NCBI GenBank assembly: GCA_020060215.1
Contig: JAGVAP010000111.1
Span: 1-6,568, forward strand
Direction of reading: 5' to 3'
DNA: 6,568 nucleotides
Origin: Deltaproteobacteria bacterium
GTDB taxonomy: Bacteria; Desulfobacterota; DSM-4660; Desulfatiglandales; HGW-15
Positions 1 through 6,075 of this stretch are shown piece after piece; position 1 is the stretch's first letter, and each line of letters opens with the position of its first letter. Both the position numbers and the translations under genes were made by a program. The notes beneath the pieces were generated by a model. The model was given only the letters and a program-made list of their open reading frames with translations. It was not told the origin of the DNA and did not search any database.

Positions 1-21
1 GGACCAATGGTACTCCAACTA

Positions 22-109
22 GATGGCTGCTGATCGAGAGACTTGCATGGCTTTGTCCTCCTTGAAACTGTAAATGGGAGAGAACGTCTACCATGCAAGT
101 CTAGCCATC
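22..109. repeat. Long imperfect inverted repeat (hairpin with 40-nt loop)
   Basis: A perfect 12-bp inverted pair, AGACTTGCATGG at 39-50 and CCATGCAAGTCT at 91-102, is extended by a second 7-bp pair, GATGGCT at 22-28 and AGCCATC at 103-109. The left arm has 10 extra bases (29-38) between the two blocks; the right arm has none. The loop is 51-90. The total of 19 paired bases is too much for chance in so short a span. It could be an RNA hairpin, a mobile-element end or a protein-binding site. No U-tract follows either arm, so a simple intrinsic terminator is unlikely. Confidence 0.6.
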
Positions 110-118
110 AGGCGTGGA

Positions 119-372
119 TCAGGACTTTATTGTGGCTCTGACTGCAACGATTTTGTGCTCCGGCGGGATTGACTCCGTCACAGGCATCAATTTGAAGATG
201 CGGGCTAGTCTCGAGGCTGCTCCGACAATGCGTCACGCACATCGTCAAGCTTGTAAGCGTCTTCGAGGGAAAGATATGGCGTCCAACCCTCATCCGTTTC
301 GATGAGGTTCACATCGACCTTTGCAGCGTACTTCCCTTCGTGCACAAGTTTGGAGCGTTTTCTCGTTTTCAC
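119..372 (-). pseudogene. Frameshifted small hypothetical gene, antitoxin-like family
   Basis: Read leftward from a GTG at 372, the frame gives 55 residues starting VKTRKRSKLVHEGKYAAKVD, then a Gly-Trp-x-Pro-Tyr-Leu-Ser block and EDAYKLDDVRDALS, ending at TAG (205-207). I recall a family of conserved hypothetical proteins of about 70 residues with this pattern (HEGxYxAEV, GWSPYLS, EDAxKLDxVRxAL) that usually ends with a helix and an (A)R(V/I)(F/Y)xLxPV tail. That tail is found just past the break in another frame (AASRLARIFKLMPVTE), running on to a TGA at 119-121. The hinge residues between the two parts (usually like RRGDL) seem to be missing, so a small frame-breaking deletion near 220-225 is the simplest reading. 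The family often sits beside small toxin-like genes, and here it lies 130 bp downstream of the HEPN gene on the same strand. Function is unknown; the family match is from memory. Confidence 0.55.
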
Positions 373-374
373 TA

Positions 375-380
375 CCTCCT
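375..380 (-). promoter_or_regulatory. Shine-Dalgarno for the small frameshifted gene
   Basis: On the minus strand AAAAGGAGGTA immediately precedes the GTG at 372. The AGGAGG core is strong, but only 2 nt separate it from GTG, which is closer than usual. The protein family typically begins with (M/V)KT-like residues, so GTG is still the preferred start. Confidence 0.4.
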
Positions 381-502
381 TTTCGAAAATCCCCTTGCCA
401 TCGTTCAGGGTCTGGGGCGATACGGCGTTTGAGTGATCGGGGACCGGGTATTGATATATTCATCGGGCGTGAGAGAGTTTCCACTTTCGGGATAGATGAC
501 AA

Positions 503-886
503 TCACGCCAAGAGGCGTTCCATCTGTGCTATGAAGCCAGCACCTTGATCAAGGTACAACTTCACCTCTCCGGCATCGAAAGTACGAAGCGGCTGGTAGT
601 CTCCTTCGTGGCGGCTGTCGAAAATCCTATTGTAGAACTTACCCCATTCTGGATCGATCATGCCAGTTCTGATGAGGTTCTTGTGTAATGCGGCCTTGAT
701 CGCTGTATGCTTCTTGAAAGAATGTCCGTCCTTCAACAAAACCGCATTCAGCGCATAGAAACAAGCATAGTAGAGATTTCGTACAGCGGCTGAGTTTCTG
801 CCGGAAGTGAACTCACTTTTTGCAGATTCCATCGATTCCAGGTCCTTCTCCATCCAGTACTCTATGACGGCATTCTTGTAGTCCAT
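503..886 (-). CDS. HEPN domain protein, toxin-like partner of the nucleotidyltransferase
   Basis: This 127-residue all-helical protein (MDYKNAVIEYW... to ...QMERLLA) has hallmarks of the UPF0332-type HEPN family: a first helix with an acidic stretch, RNSAAVRNLYYACFYALNAVLL (residues 30-51), an SFKKHTAIKAAL segment (56-67) and the signature IFDSRHEGDY (88-97). HEPN proteins of MNT/HEPN modules are RNases or RNase-like toxins, neutralised by the partner nucleotidyltransferase; in HepT/MntA this is by AMPylation of a tyrosine near the active site. A literal RX4-6H match is R87-X5-H93, and Y97 is a possible modified tyrosine; both are inferences. The ATG at 886 is chosen because AGGAAAG lies 5 nt upstream and the gene then starts 17 nt after the partner's stop. 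A further-upstream ATG at 961 would add 25 unrelated residues inside the partner gene. The length is normal for the family. Likely cytoplasmic and co-transcribed with the upstream gene. Confidence 0.92.
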   Translation of the reverse strand: MDYKNAVIEYWMEKDLESMESAKSEFTSGRNSAAVRNLYYACFYALNAVLLKDGHSFKKHTAIKAALHKNLIRTGMIDPEWGKFYNRIFDSRHEGDYQPLRTFDAGEVKLYLDQGAGFIAQMERLLA

Positions 887-891
887 GGAAT

Positions 892-898
892 CTTTCCT
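892..898 (-). promoter_or_regulatory. Ribosome binding site that sets the HEPN start
   Basis: AGGAAAG on the minus strand sits 5 nt before the ATG at 886, in the 17-nt gap after the nucleotidyltransferase stop. It supports the 127-residue form over the longer reading. Confidence 0.7.
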
Positions 899-903
899 GT
901 TGT

Positions 904-1227
904 TCACTGTATTGCGACGCCTTCCCTGTTGATTTCCTCGTGTATCGGAAGAACCGTGCATATCCCCTCATGCCAGTCGTGGACTGTGTTGACCACGATG
1001 CTGATCACAACATCAAATCTCATCTCCACATCGAAAAGCGCATCAACGATTTCGTGCCGCTCTTTCCAATGCAGTGGCTGATCAGTCAACAGCAGAAGGT
1101 CGATGTCGGAATCCTTGCTGCTATCCCCCCGCACCTTTGATCCGAAGAGGATCACATCTTGCACAGGAAACCGCCCTTTGAGGATTCTTGTGGCTTCCTG
1201 TATGGCCTCTCTCTCGTTCTTGCTCAA
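904..1227 (-). CDS. MNT-type minimal nucleotidyltransferase, antitoxin-like
   Basis: This 107-residue protein is a minimal member of the DNA polymerase beta nucleotidyltransferase superfamily. The catalytic signature GSKVRGDSSKDSDIDLLLL lies at residues 29-47: Gly-Ser at 29-30, and metal-binding aspartates D41 and D43. The third carboxylate is probably D72 in MRFDVVISIVV. The full catalytic set is thus present and the length is typical. In MNT/HEPN (type VII toxin-antitoxin) modules this protein transfers AMP to the HEPN partner and silences it. The HEPN gene follows after 17 nt on the same strand. The start is a TTG at 1227: an in-frame TGA lies at 1231-1233, only ATT (1230) and TTG (1227) lie between, and the next in-frame Met is residue 69, after the active site. 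No Shine-Dalgarno precedes TTG; the upstream bases are pyrimidine-rich, so translation may be weak or the true transcript may be leaderless. A chromosomal housekeeping role is unlikely. Confidence 0.93.
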   Translation of the reverse strand: MSKNEREAIQEATRILKGRFPVQDVILFGSKVRGDSSKDSDIDLLLLTDQPLHWKERHEIVDALFDVEMRFDVVISIVVNTVHDWHEGICTVLPIHEEINREGVAIQ

Positions 1228-1275
1228 AATTCAGTATCTAGGAGGGTGTATTGGAGGCGGGTATTCGTTTATTGA

Positions 1276-1307
1276 TTTCTCAGCAGGCTGCCGAAGAAGT
1301 TGAGAAA
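1276..1307. repeat. Inverted repeat upstream of the nucleotidyltransferase gene
   Basis: TTTCTCA at 1276-1282 pairs perfectly with TGAGAAA at 1301-1307. Two more pairs (one G-T wobble and one C-G) can extend the stem inward to 9 bp with a 14-nt loop. It ends about 50 bp before the TTG start of the leftward gene. It may be an operator for autoregulation of the module, an RNA hairpin in the 5' leader, or a remnant of an insertion-sequence end. There is no U-tract on either side. Confidence 0.45.
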
Positions 1308-1589
1308 CAAGTCTCCTTGAGGTCCGCCCAGAAATTACGGAGATCTGCTCTCCAGGTAAACGGCTGAGTTCGAGAGGATGCTGCAGGTAGCGTTCGTCTA
1401 TAGGTAGGAATGGAAGGGATCACAACCAGCTTTCGTGGCAAGTTATGCCCACTTCCGACAACTCCGATCAAAGCCTTGTTCTAGGTCCTCATCCAAACGC
1501 TGTGACCGAATGGATCTGACCAACACACTGCTACATTTGGTGCCTACCAGCAGCAGAAACCTGAGATGAAATCTGAAAGTTTGATCTGA

Positions 1590-1644
1590 ACGCCTTCACG
1601 GGAATGCTAGCGCCCGTGGGATTCGCCCCCCACCTTTGAGGCGT
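1590..1644. repeat. Nested and mutually exclusive inverted repeats before the kinase
   Basis: An outer pair, ACGCCT (1590-1595) and AGGCGT (1639-1644), encloses an inner hairpin CACGGG (1597-1602) with CCCGTG (1613-1618) around a 10-nt loop. A competing hairpin, GTGGG (1616-1620) with CCCAC (1629-1633), reuses the GTG of the first, so the two inner stems cannot form together. If transcribed this could act as a switchable leader. It could also be simply GC-rich chance pairing. Confidence 0.35.
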
Positions 1645-1665
1645 GATTACAAGAGCACGTATAGG
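1636..1665 (+). promoter_or_regulatory. Weak sigma-70-like promoter candidate for the kinase
   Basis: TTGAGG (1636-1641) and TATAGG (1660-1665) are separated by 18 bp, a permissible spacing, and lie 40-70 bp before the kinase start. Both boxes deviate from consensus. It is listed as the best match by eye in the 75 bases upstream. Confidence 0.22.
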
Positions 1666-1706
1666 TTACATCCTAAAAGTCTTGAGCTTTTCACTTGTGT
1701 TCGCTA

Positions 1707-4700
1707 ATGGACGCAGGTAGGATCTACGTCTGTAATCGCAAGAAGACTGCTACCGATGATGGAGGCCAGGCGGTGCTGCGCGACCTCAGCGAACGCAAAC
1801 GGGCAGAGGAGGAGTTGAAAAAAAGCGAAGACCGCTTTCGCCGCCTGTTCGAAGATGATCTCACCGGGAATGTCCTGTGCACCCCAGAGGGACGAATCGT
1901 TCTCTGCAACCCCTCTTTTGCGTCCATCTTCGGGTTTTCTTCGCCCGAGGAAGCGGTCGGCACGAGCATGTTGGATCTCTTTATCGATCGCGGGGAGCGA
2001 AAAACACTACTTGAGGCACTAACGCAGAAGGGGAATCTCGGGAGGTATGAAGCCTGGCGTAAGCGCCGCGATGGCAGGCTGATCCATGTCTTGGAAAACA
2101 TTGTAGGCCGTTTCGACGAACGGGGCGAGTTGTGCGAAATCAAAGCGTACATCTTCGATGACACGGACCGCAAGCGGGCGGAGAATCGGCTTGAGGAAGC
2201 AGGAAGACTTCTTCAGAACATGATCGATAGCGCCAGGAATTCCCACGTAGCGTACCTCGATCGGGATTTCAACTTTGTCCGAGTGAACGAGCCCTATGCA
2301 AGGGCTTGCGGGTATAAGCCGCAGGAAATGGTCGGAAAGAACCATTTCACCCTCTACCCGCATGAAGAGAACCAATCCATATTCGCCAGAGTAAGGGATA
2401 TGGGCGTGCCGGTGGAATTTCACGATAAGCCGTTCGTTTTTCCCGACCAACCGGAGAGGGGGACCACCTACTGGGACTGGACGCTCACTCCGGTAAAGGA
2501 TCCATCCGGGTACGTCGAAGGTCTCGTTCTCTCTCTATTTGAAACGACCGAGCGCAAGCGGAACGAACTGCTCTTGCGAGCGCGTTCCACATTGCTCGAA
2601 TACGCATCCTCCAACACCACGGATGAACTGCTCAGGAAGTCTCTGGACGAAATCAGCGCACTTACAGAGAGCCCCATAGGATTTTTTCATTTTGTGGATG
2701 AGGATCAAAAGACGCTTACCCTTCAGACCTGGTCGACGAGAACGGAAAGGGAATTCTGTAAGGCGGAAGGCAAGGGACTCCATTATCCGATTACCGAGGC
2801 CGGCGTCTGGGTGGACTGCGTTCAGACGAAAGCCCCGGTGGTGCACAACGACTACCCTTCACTGCCGCATCGAAAGGGAATGCCGGATGGGCACCCCCCG
2901 ATTTCGAGAGAACTCGTCGTGCCGATCCTGAGACACGATCGAGTCATGGCCATATTGGGCGTCGGGAACAAACCCTCTCACTATACGAGGCAGGACATCG
3001 AATCTGTCTCCTACCTGGCAGACGTGACCTGGGAAGCGGCAATGCGAAGGCAGTCGGAAGAGGCGTTACAACGAAGCAATGGCATGTTGTCTCAGGCCCA
3101 GGAGTTGGGGCACCTCGGCAGCTGGGAGCTCGACCTGGTCCACAACCGCCTATCCTGGTCTGACGAAGTGTACCGGATCATTGGATTGCAGCCTCAAGAG
3201 TTCGGCGCCAGGTACGAAGCTTTCCTCGAGGCCGTGCACCCCGAAGATCGCAAAGCCGTCGACGAGGCTTATTCGGGGTCCCTGAGGGATGGGAGCGACT
3301 CCTACCAAATCGAGCATCGTGTGATCAGGCGATCGACCGGCGAGATCCGCTTCGTCTTTGAAAAATGTTATCACCTCAGGGATGCTTCGGGCCGGGTAGT
3401 CCGCTCTATCGGCATGGTCCAGGACATCACCGAGCGAAAGCTGATCGAGAACACGCAACTGTTCCTGGCACAAACCGGTGATGAATACTTTTTTGAATCG
3501 CTCGCCCGGCACCTCGGGCAAACATTGGGAATGGATTACGTATGCATCGACCGCTTGGAGGGAGAGGGTTTGTCCGCCCGGACCCTCGCCATTTATTTCG
3601 ACGGCAAGTTCGAGGACAATGTGACTTACGCCTTGAAGGATACTCCCTGTGGGGAGGTAATGAGAGAAAAGCACTGCATCTTTCCGAGGGATGTACGCCA
3701 TTTGTTTCCGAGGGATCAGGTGCTGCAGGAGATGAAAGCCGAGAGTTACGTCGGGACCCTGCTCCGGGATTCCATCGGGCAGCCGATCGGACTCATAGCC
3801 GTGATCGGGCGAAAGCCTCTGGAGAACCAGCATACGGCCGAAGCCATCCTGGAGCTGGCCGGCATTCGCGCTGCCGGTGAACTGGAGCGCAGACAGGCGG
3901 AGGAGGCATTGAGGCAGAGTGAAGAGCGTTTCCACCGGCTCTTCGAAGAAGACCTGACAGGAGATTTCCTCTGCAGGCCCGAGGGAAAAATCCTCCTCTG
4001 CAACCCATCCTTTGCGAAGATCTTCGGGTTCTCCTCGCCCGACGAAGCGGTCGGCACGAACGTGTTGGACCTGTACCCCGATCCGGGGGAGCGAATCTCA
4101 ATTCTGGAGGCGCTCAGGCAAGAGGGAAAGATTGAAGGGTATGAAGCATGGCGGAAACGGCGCGACGGCGAAGCGGTTCATGTTGTGGAGAACATGGTGG
4201 CCCATTTCGACAACGGAGGCGAGATAACCGAAATTAAGGGGTACGTCTTCGAAGACACCAATCGCAAGCGGGCCGAGGAGGCCGCCGAAGAGGCGTGGCG
4301 GTTCGTCGAGCGGGAGCGGACTCTTCTGCAATCGATGATCGACACCGCCAGGAATTCTCACCTCGCCTATATGGACCGCGGTTTCAATTTCATGCGCGTC
4401 AATGAAGCGTATGCCAGAACGTGCGGGTACAGGCCGGAAGAGATGATCGGCAAAAATCACTTCGCCCTTTACCCGCATAAGGAGAACGAGGCGATTTTTG
4501 CGCGCGTGCGCGACACGGGGGTCCCCGTCGAATTTCACGACAAACCCTTCATCTTCCCGGACCAGCCGGAGAGGGGGGTGACCTACTGGGATTGGACGCT
4601 CACGCCCGTCAAAGATCGGTCCGGCGCAGTCGAGGGGCTTGTATTTTCCCTATTCGAGACGACCGGGCGTAAGCGGGCCGAGGAGGCCCTGAAACAGAGC

Positions 4701-5846
4701 GAGGCCGGCCTGGCGCGGGCCCAGGCGATCGCCCACCTGGCAAACTGGGAGGTGAAACTCGGGGCCGACGGGATTTTTGGCACGGAAGACGACATTGTGC
4801 ATGGCTCGGCCGAGCTGTATCGCATATTCAACCTGGAACGGGACCGTAATCTGGGCGCTTACATAAAAAAATTCCATCCCGACGATCGGGCCCACGTCGT
4901 TGAATCGATCCGTGCCGCCATCTACGAGGGAAAACCCTACAAAGTCGAATACCGCGTCATTCCACGGGCCAGCGAAATCCGACACGTGTACGCCGAAGGG
5001 GAGGTAATCCGAGACGAGAACGGTCTTCCGCTCAGGTTTTTCGGAACTTTCCAGGATATCACCGAACGCAAGGATGCCGAGGAGGCGCTCAGGCAAAGCG
5101 AGCAACGGTACAAAACACTCAGCAGGGATCTGGAAATCCGGGTCCGGGAGCGCACGGCCGAGCTGGAACGGAGAAACAAGGAACTACAGGAATTCGTCAC
5201 CGTAGCAGCCCATGACCTCAACGAGCCCCTCCGAAAGATCCAGACCTTCGGGTCTCTCCTGGAGGAAAGGCGCGGGAATGGCATTGGAGAGTTGGAGAGG
5301 GACTATATGTCGCGGATGACGGGAAGCGCCGGCCGGATGCGAGATCTCATTGATGCGTTGCTCCTCTATTCACGCATTTCGGGAAGGGATCAGGAGTTCG
5401 TGCCTGTGGAACTGGAAGAGATCGTCCGGAAGGTCACAGGAAAGCTCGAGCACGCCATCCGAAGCTCAAAGGGCCGGGTGGAGATCTCTTCTCTGCCCCG
5501 TGTCAGCGGCGATCCAGATCAACTTCGGCATCTTTTCAATAACCTCATCGAAAATGCCGTGAAGTTCCGCCGCCCAAACATTGAGCCGCTGATCAAGATT
5601 CACGCGGCGAGCGATGGGAAATTCCACACCGTCGTCGTGGAGGACAACGGGATCGGGGTCGAAGAGAAGTACGTGGACAAGATATTCCAACCCTTCCAGC
5701 GCCTCCATGGCAGGCAGGAGTATCCGGGAACGGGCATCGGGTTGACCATATGCAGAAAGGTCGTGGAACGGCACGGTGGGATGATCACGGCGAGAAGCAC
5801 TCTTGGTAAGGGTTCGACATTCATCGTCAACCTGCCGGCCGCATGA
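1707..5846 (+). CDS. Multi-sensor histidine kinase with PAS, GAF, HisKA and HATPase domains
   Basis: This 1,379-residue protein (from the ATG at 1707) is a soluble sensor kinase with no signal peptide or membrane segment. Approximate domain order: PASa 40-159, PASb 168-285, GAF 294-446, PASc 460-575, GAF 581-725, PASa' 738-857, PASb' 873-990, PASd 998-1118, coiled coil 1119-1160, HisKA, HATPase_c to the end. The H-box is AAHDLNEPLR with phospho-acceptor H1169. The N-box is NNLIENAVKF (N1283), the G1 box EDNGIG (D1313), the F box FQPFQRLH and the G2 box GTGIGL (1341), so the kinase core looks intact. Linkers of the type (E)RKxAEEALxxSE recur between modules. PASa-PASb is duplicated as PASa'-PASb'. 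The front is doubtful: a TTG at 1695 is an alternative start, neither has a Shine-Dalgarno, and residues 18-34 (DDGGQAVLRDLSERKRA with neighbours) read like the end of a missing PAS domain. No receiver or regulator gene lies nearby, so it looks orphan. The ligand is unknown. The gene ends with TGA, followed by a second in-frame TGA. Confidence 0.96.
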   Translation: MDAGRIYVCNRKKTATDDGGQAVLRDLSERKRAEEELKKSEDRFRRLFEDDLTGNVLCTPEGRIVLCNPSFASIFGFSSPEEAVGTSMLDLFIDRGERKTLLEALTQKGNLGRYEAWRKRRDGRLIHVLENIVGRFDERGELCEIKAYIFDDTDRKRAENRLEEAGRLLQNMIDSARNSHVAYLDRDFNFVRVNEPYARACGYKPQEMVGKNHFTLYPHEENQSIFARVRDMGVPVEFHDKPFVFPDQPERGTTYWDWTLTPVKDPSGYVEGLVLSLFETTERKRNELLLRARSTLLEYASSNTTDELLRKSLDEISALTESPIGFFHFVDEDQKTLTLQTWSTRTEREFCKAEGKGLHYPITEAGVWVDCVQTKAPVVHNDYPSLPHRKGMPDGHPPISRELVVPILRHDRVMAILGVGNKPSHYTRQDIESVSYLADVTWEAAMRRQSEEALQRSNGMLSQAQELGHLGSWELDLVHNRLSWSDEVYRIIGLQPQEFGARYEAFLEAVHPEDRKAVDEAYSGSLRDGSDSYQIEHRVIRRSTGEIRFVFEKCYHLRDASGRVVRSIGMVQDITERKLIENTQLFLAQTGDEYFFESLARHLGQTLGMDYVCIDRLEGEGLSARTLAIYFDGKFEDNVTYALKDTPCGEVMREKHCIFPRDVRHLFPRDQVLQEMKAESYVGTLLRDSIGQPIGLIAVIGRKPLENQHTAEAILELAGIRAAGELERRQAEEALRQSEERFHRLFEEDLTGDFLCRPEGKILLCNPSFAKIFGFSSPDEAVGTNVLDLYPDPGERISILEALRQEGKIEGYEAWRKRRDGEAVHVVENMVAHFDNGGEITEIKGYVFEDTNRKRAEEAAEEAWRFVERERTLLQSMIDTARNSHLAYMDRGFNFMRVNEAYARTCGYRPEEMIGKNHFALYPHKENEAIFARVRDTGVPVEFHDKPFIFPDQPERGVTYWDWTLTPVKDRSGAVEGLVFSLFETTGRKRAEEALKQSEAGLARAQAIAHLANWEVKLGADGIFGTEDDIVHGSAELYRIFNLERDRNLGAYIKKFHPDDRAHVVESIRAAIYEGKPYKVEYRVIPRASEIRHVYAEGEVIRDENGLPLRFFGTFQDITERKDAEEALRQSEQRYKTLSRDLEIRVRERTAELERRNKELQEFVTVAAHDLNEPLRKIQTFGSLLEERRGNGIGELERDYMSRMTGSAGRMRDLIDALLLYSRISGRDQEFVPVELEEIVRKVTGKLEHAIRSSKGRVEISSLPRVSGDPDQLRHLFNNLIENAVKFRRPNIEPLIKIHAASDGKFHTVVVEDNGIGVEEKYVDKIFQPFQRLHGRQEYPGTGIGLTICRKVVERHGGMITARSTLGKGSTFIVNLPAA
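1824..2561 (+). repeat. Internal duplication, copy 1 (PASa-PASb)
   Basis: This segment of the kinase encodes SEDRFRRLFEDDLTG through ETTERKR. It matches 3918-4676. Counted by hand, PASa keeps 81 of 120 residues (about 68%) and PASb 96 of 118 (about 81%). Copy 1 lacks 7 residues in the inter-PAS linker relative to copy 2. Confidence 0.95.
3918..4676 (+). repeat. Internal duplication, copy 2 (PASa'-PASb')
   Basis: This segment encodes SEERFHRLFEEDLTG through ETTGRKR and aligns with 1824-2561 at an offset of 2,094 nt in PASa and 2,115 nt in PASb. The 21-nt change is a 7-residue addition in the linker (around FVERERT), a clean two-heptad-like length in a helical connector. Blocks such as GVPVEFHDKPF and TYWDWTLTPVKD are fully conserved between copies, which marks them as structurally or functionally important. 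Confidence 0.95.
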
Positions 5847-6062
5847 TGACAAACCCTCTCCGAATCCGCTTATCTCCCCGCACTTGGAACGTATGCCATT
5901 CGGTCACTTGACCAGCTTACTACCCTAAAAGCGCGCTCGCTGAGAAAGGGATTGTAAGAGTGAAAAGGAATTAGCCCTGATCCATAACACCGGAAACTCT
6001 CGTCCTATCTGACCTCTGGTTCCTCCCTTTCCCCGACTACTGCATTAGCTGAGATGGCTTCG
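5847..6062. other. Intergenic gap between the kinase and the broken PAS gene
   Basis: About 215 bp without a coding frame I can support. A short palindrome GGTCA-CT-TGACC sits at 5902-5913 and could be a binding site or chance. I see no strong GC hairpin followed by a T-run, so no intrinsic terminator for the kinase can be called. Confidence 0.5.
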
Positions 6063-6068
6063 AGGAGG
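6063..6068 (+). promoter_or_regulatory. Strong Shine-Dalgarno for the PAS gene at 6076
   Basis: AGGAGG is followed by TGAGCGA (7 nt) and ATG at 6076. This is the best ribosome binding site in the window. It shows that the following frame was once a real gene start, despite the stop after 71 codons. Confidence 0.75.
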
Positions 6069-6075
6069 TGAGCGA

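Larger units (their letters stand above)
1231..1694. other. Intergenic region between divergent units, no convincing gene
   Basis: About 460 bp separate the leftward MNT/HEPN pair from the rightward kinase. Short open frames exist here (for example a 63-codon minus-strand frame at 1280-1471), but none has a Shine-Dalgarno, a protein-like composition or a motif I recognise. The stretch holds the inverted repeats at 1276-1307 and 1590-1644 and a weak promoter candidate near 1636-1665. It should carry the promoters of both neighbours. It may also be a scar where the front of the kinase gene was lost. Confidence 0.6.

Noticed and set aside
373..502. Additional minus-strand gene between the HEPN gene and the small broken gene
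   Set aside because: A fragment IVIYPESGNSLTPDEYINTR can be read but it has no start, no Shine-Dalgarno and no family I recognise.
503..961. Longer HEPN protein of 152 residues starting at the ATG at 961
   Set aside because: The extra 25 residues overlap the nucleotidyltransferase in another frame, are rich in Arg and Asn and unlike HEPN N-termini, and the ATG at 886 has its own AGGAAAG site.
1280..1471. Minus-strand frame of 63 codons
   Set aside because: No ribosome binding site, no motif, and composition rich in Ser, Arg and Thr like non-coding DNA.
1597..1645. tRNA-like T-arm (GTGGG ATTCGCCC CCCAC, either strand)
   Set aside because: The loop is 8 nt, lacks the conserved A58 pattern on the plus strand and T54-T55 on the minus strand, and no acceptor or anticodon arm can be placed.
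1675..1691. AAAAG-TCTTGAG-CTTTT hairpin before the kinase start as a regulatory element
   Set aside because: The 5-bp AT-rich stem is too weak to support a call.
3150..3935. Minus-strand frame of 261 codons inside the kinase
   Set aside because: It lies antisense to GAF and PAS coding sequence with strong protein homology on the plus strand; long antisense frames are common in GC-rich genes.
5847..6062. Intrinsic terminator after the kinase
   Set aside because: No GC-rich stem followed by a T-run is visible; the only palindrome has 5-bp arms and no T-tract.
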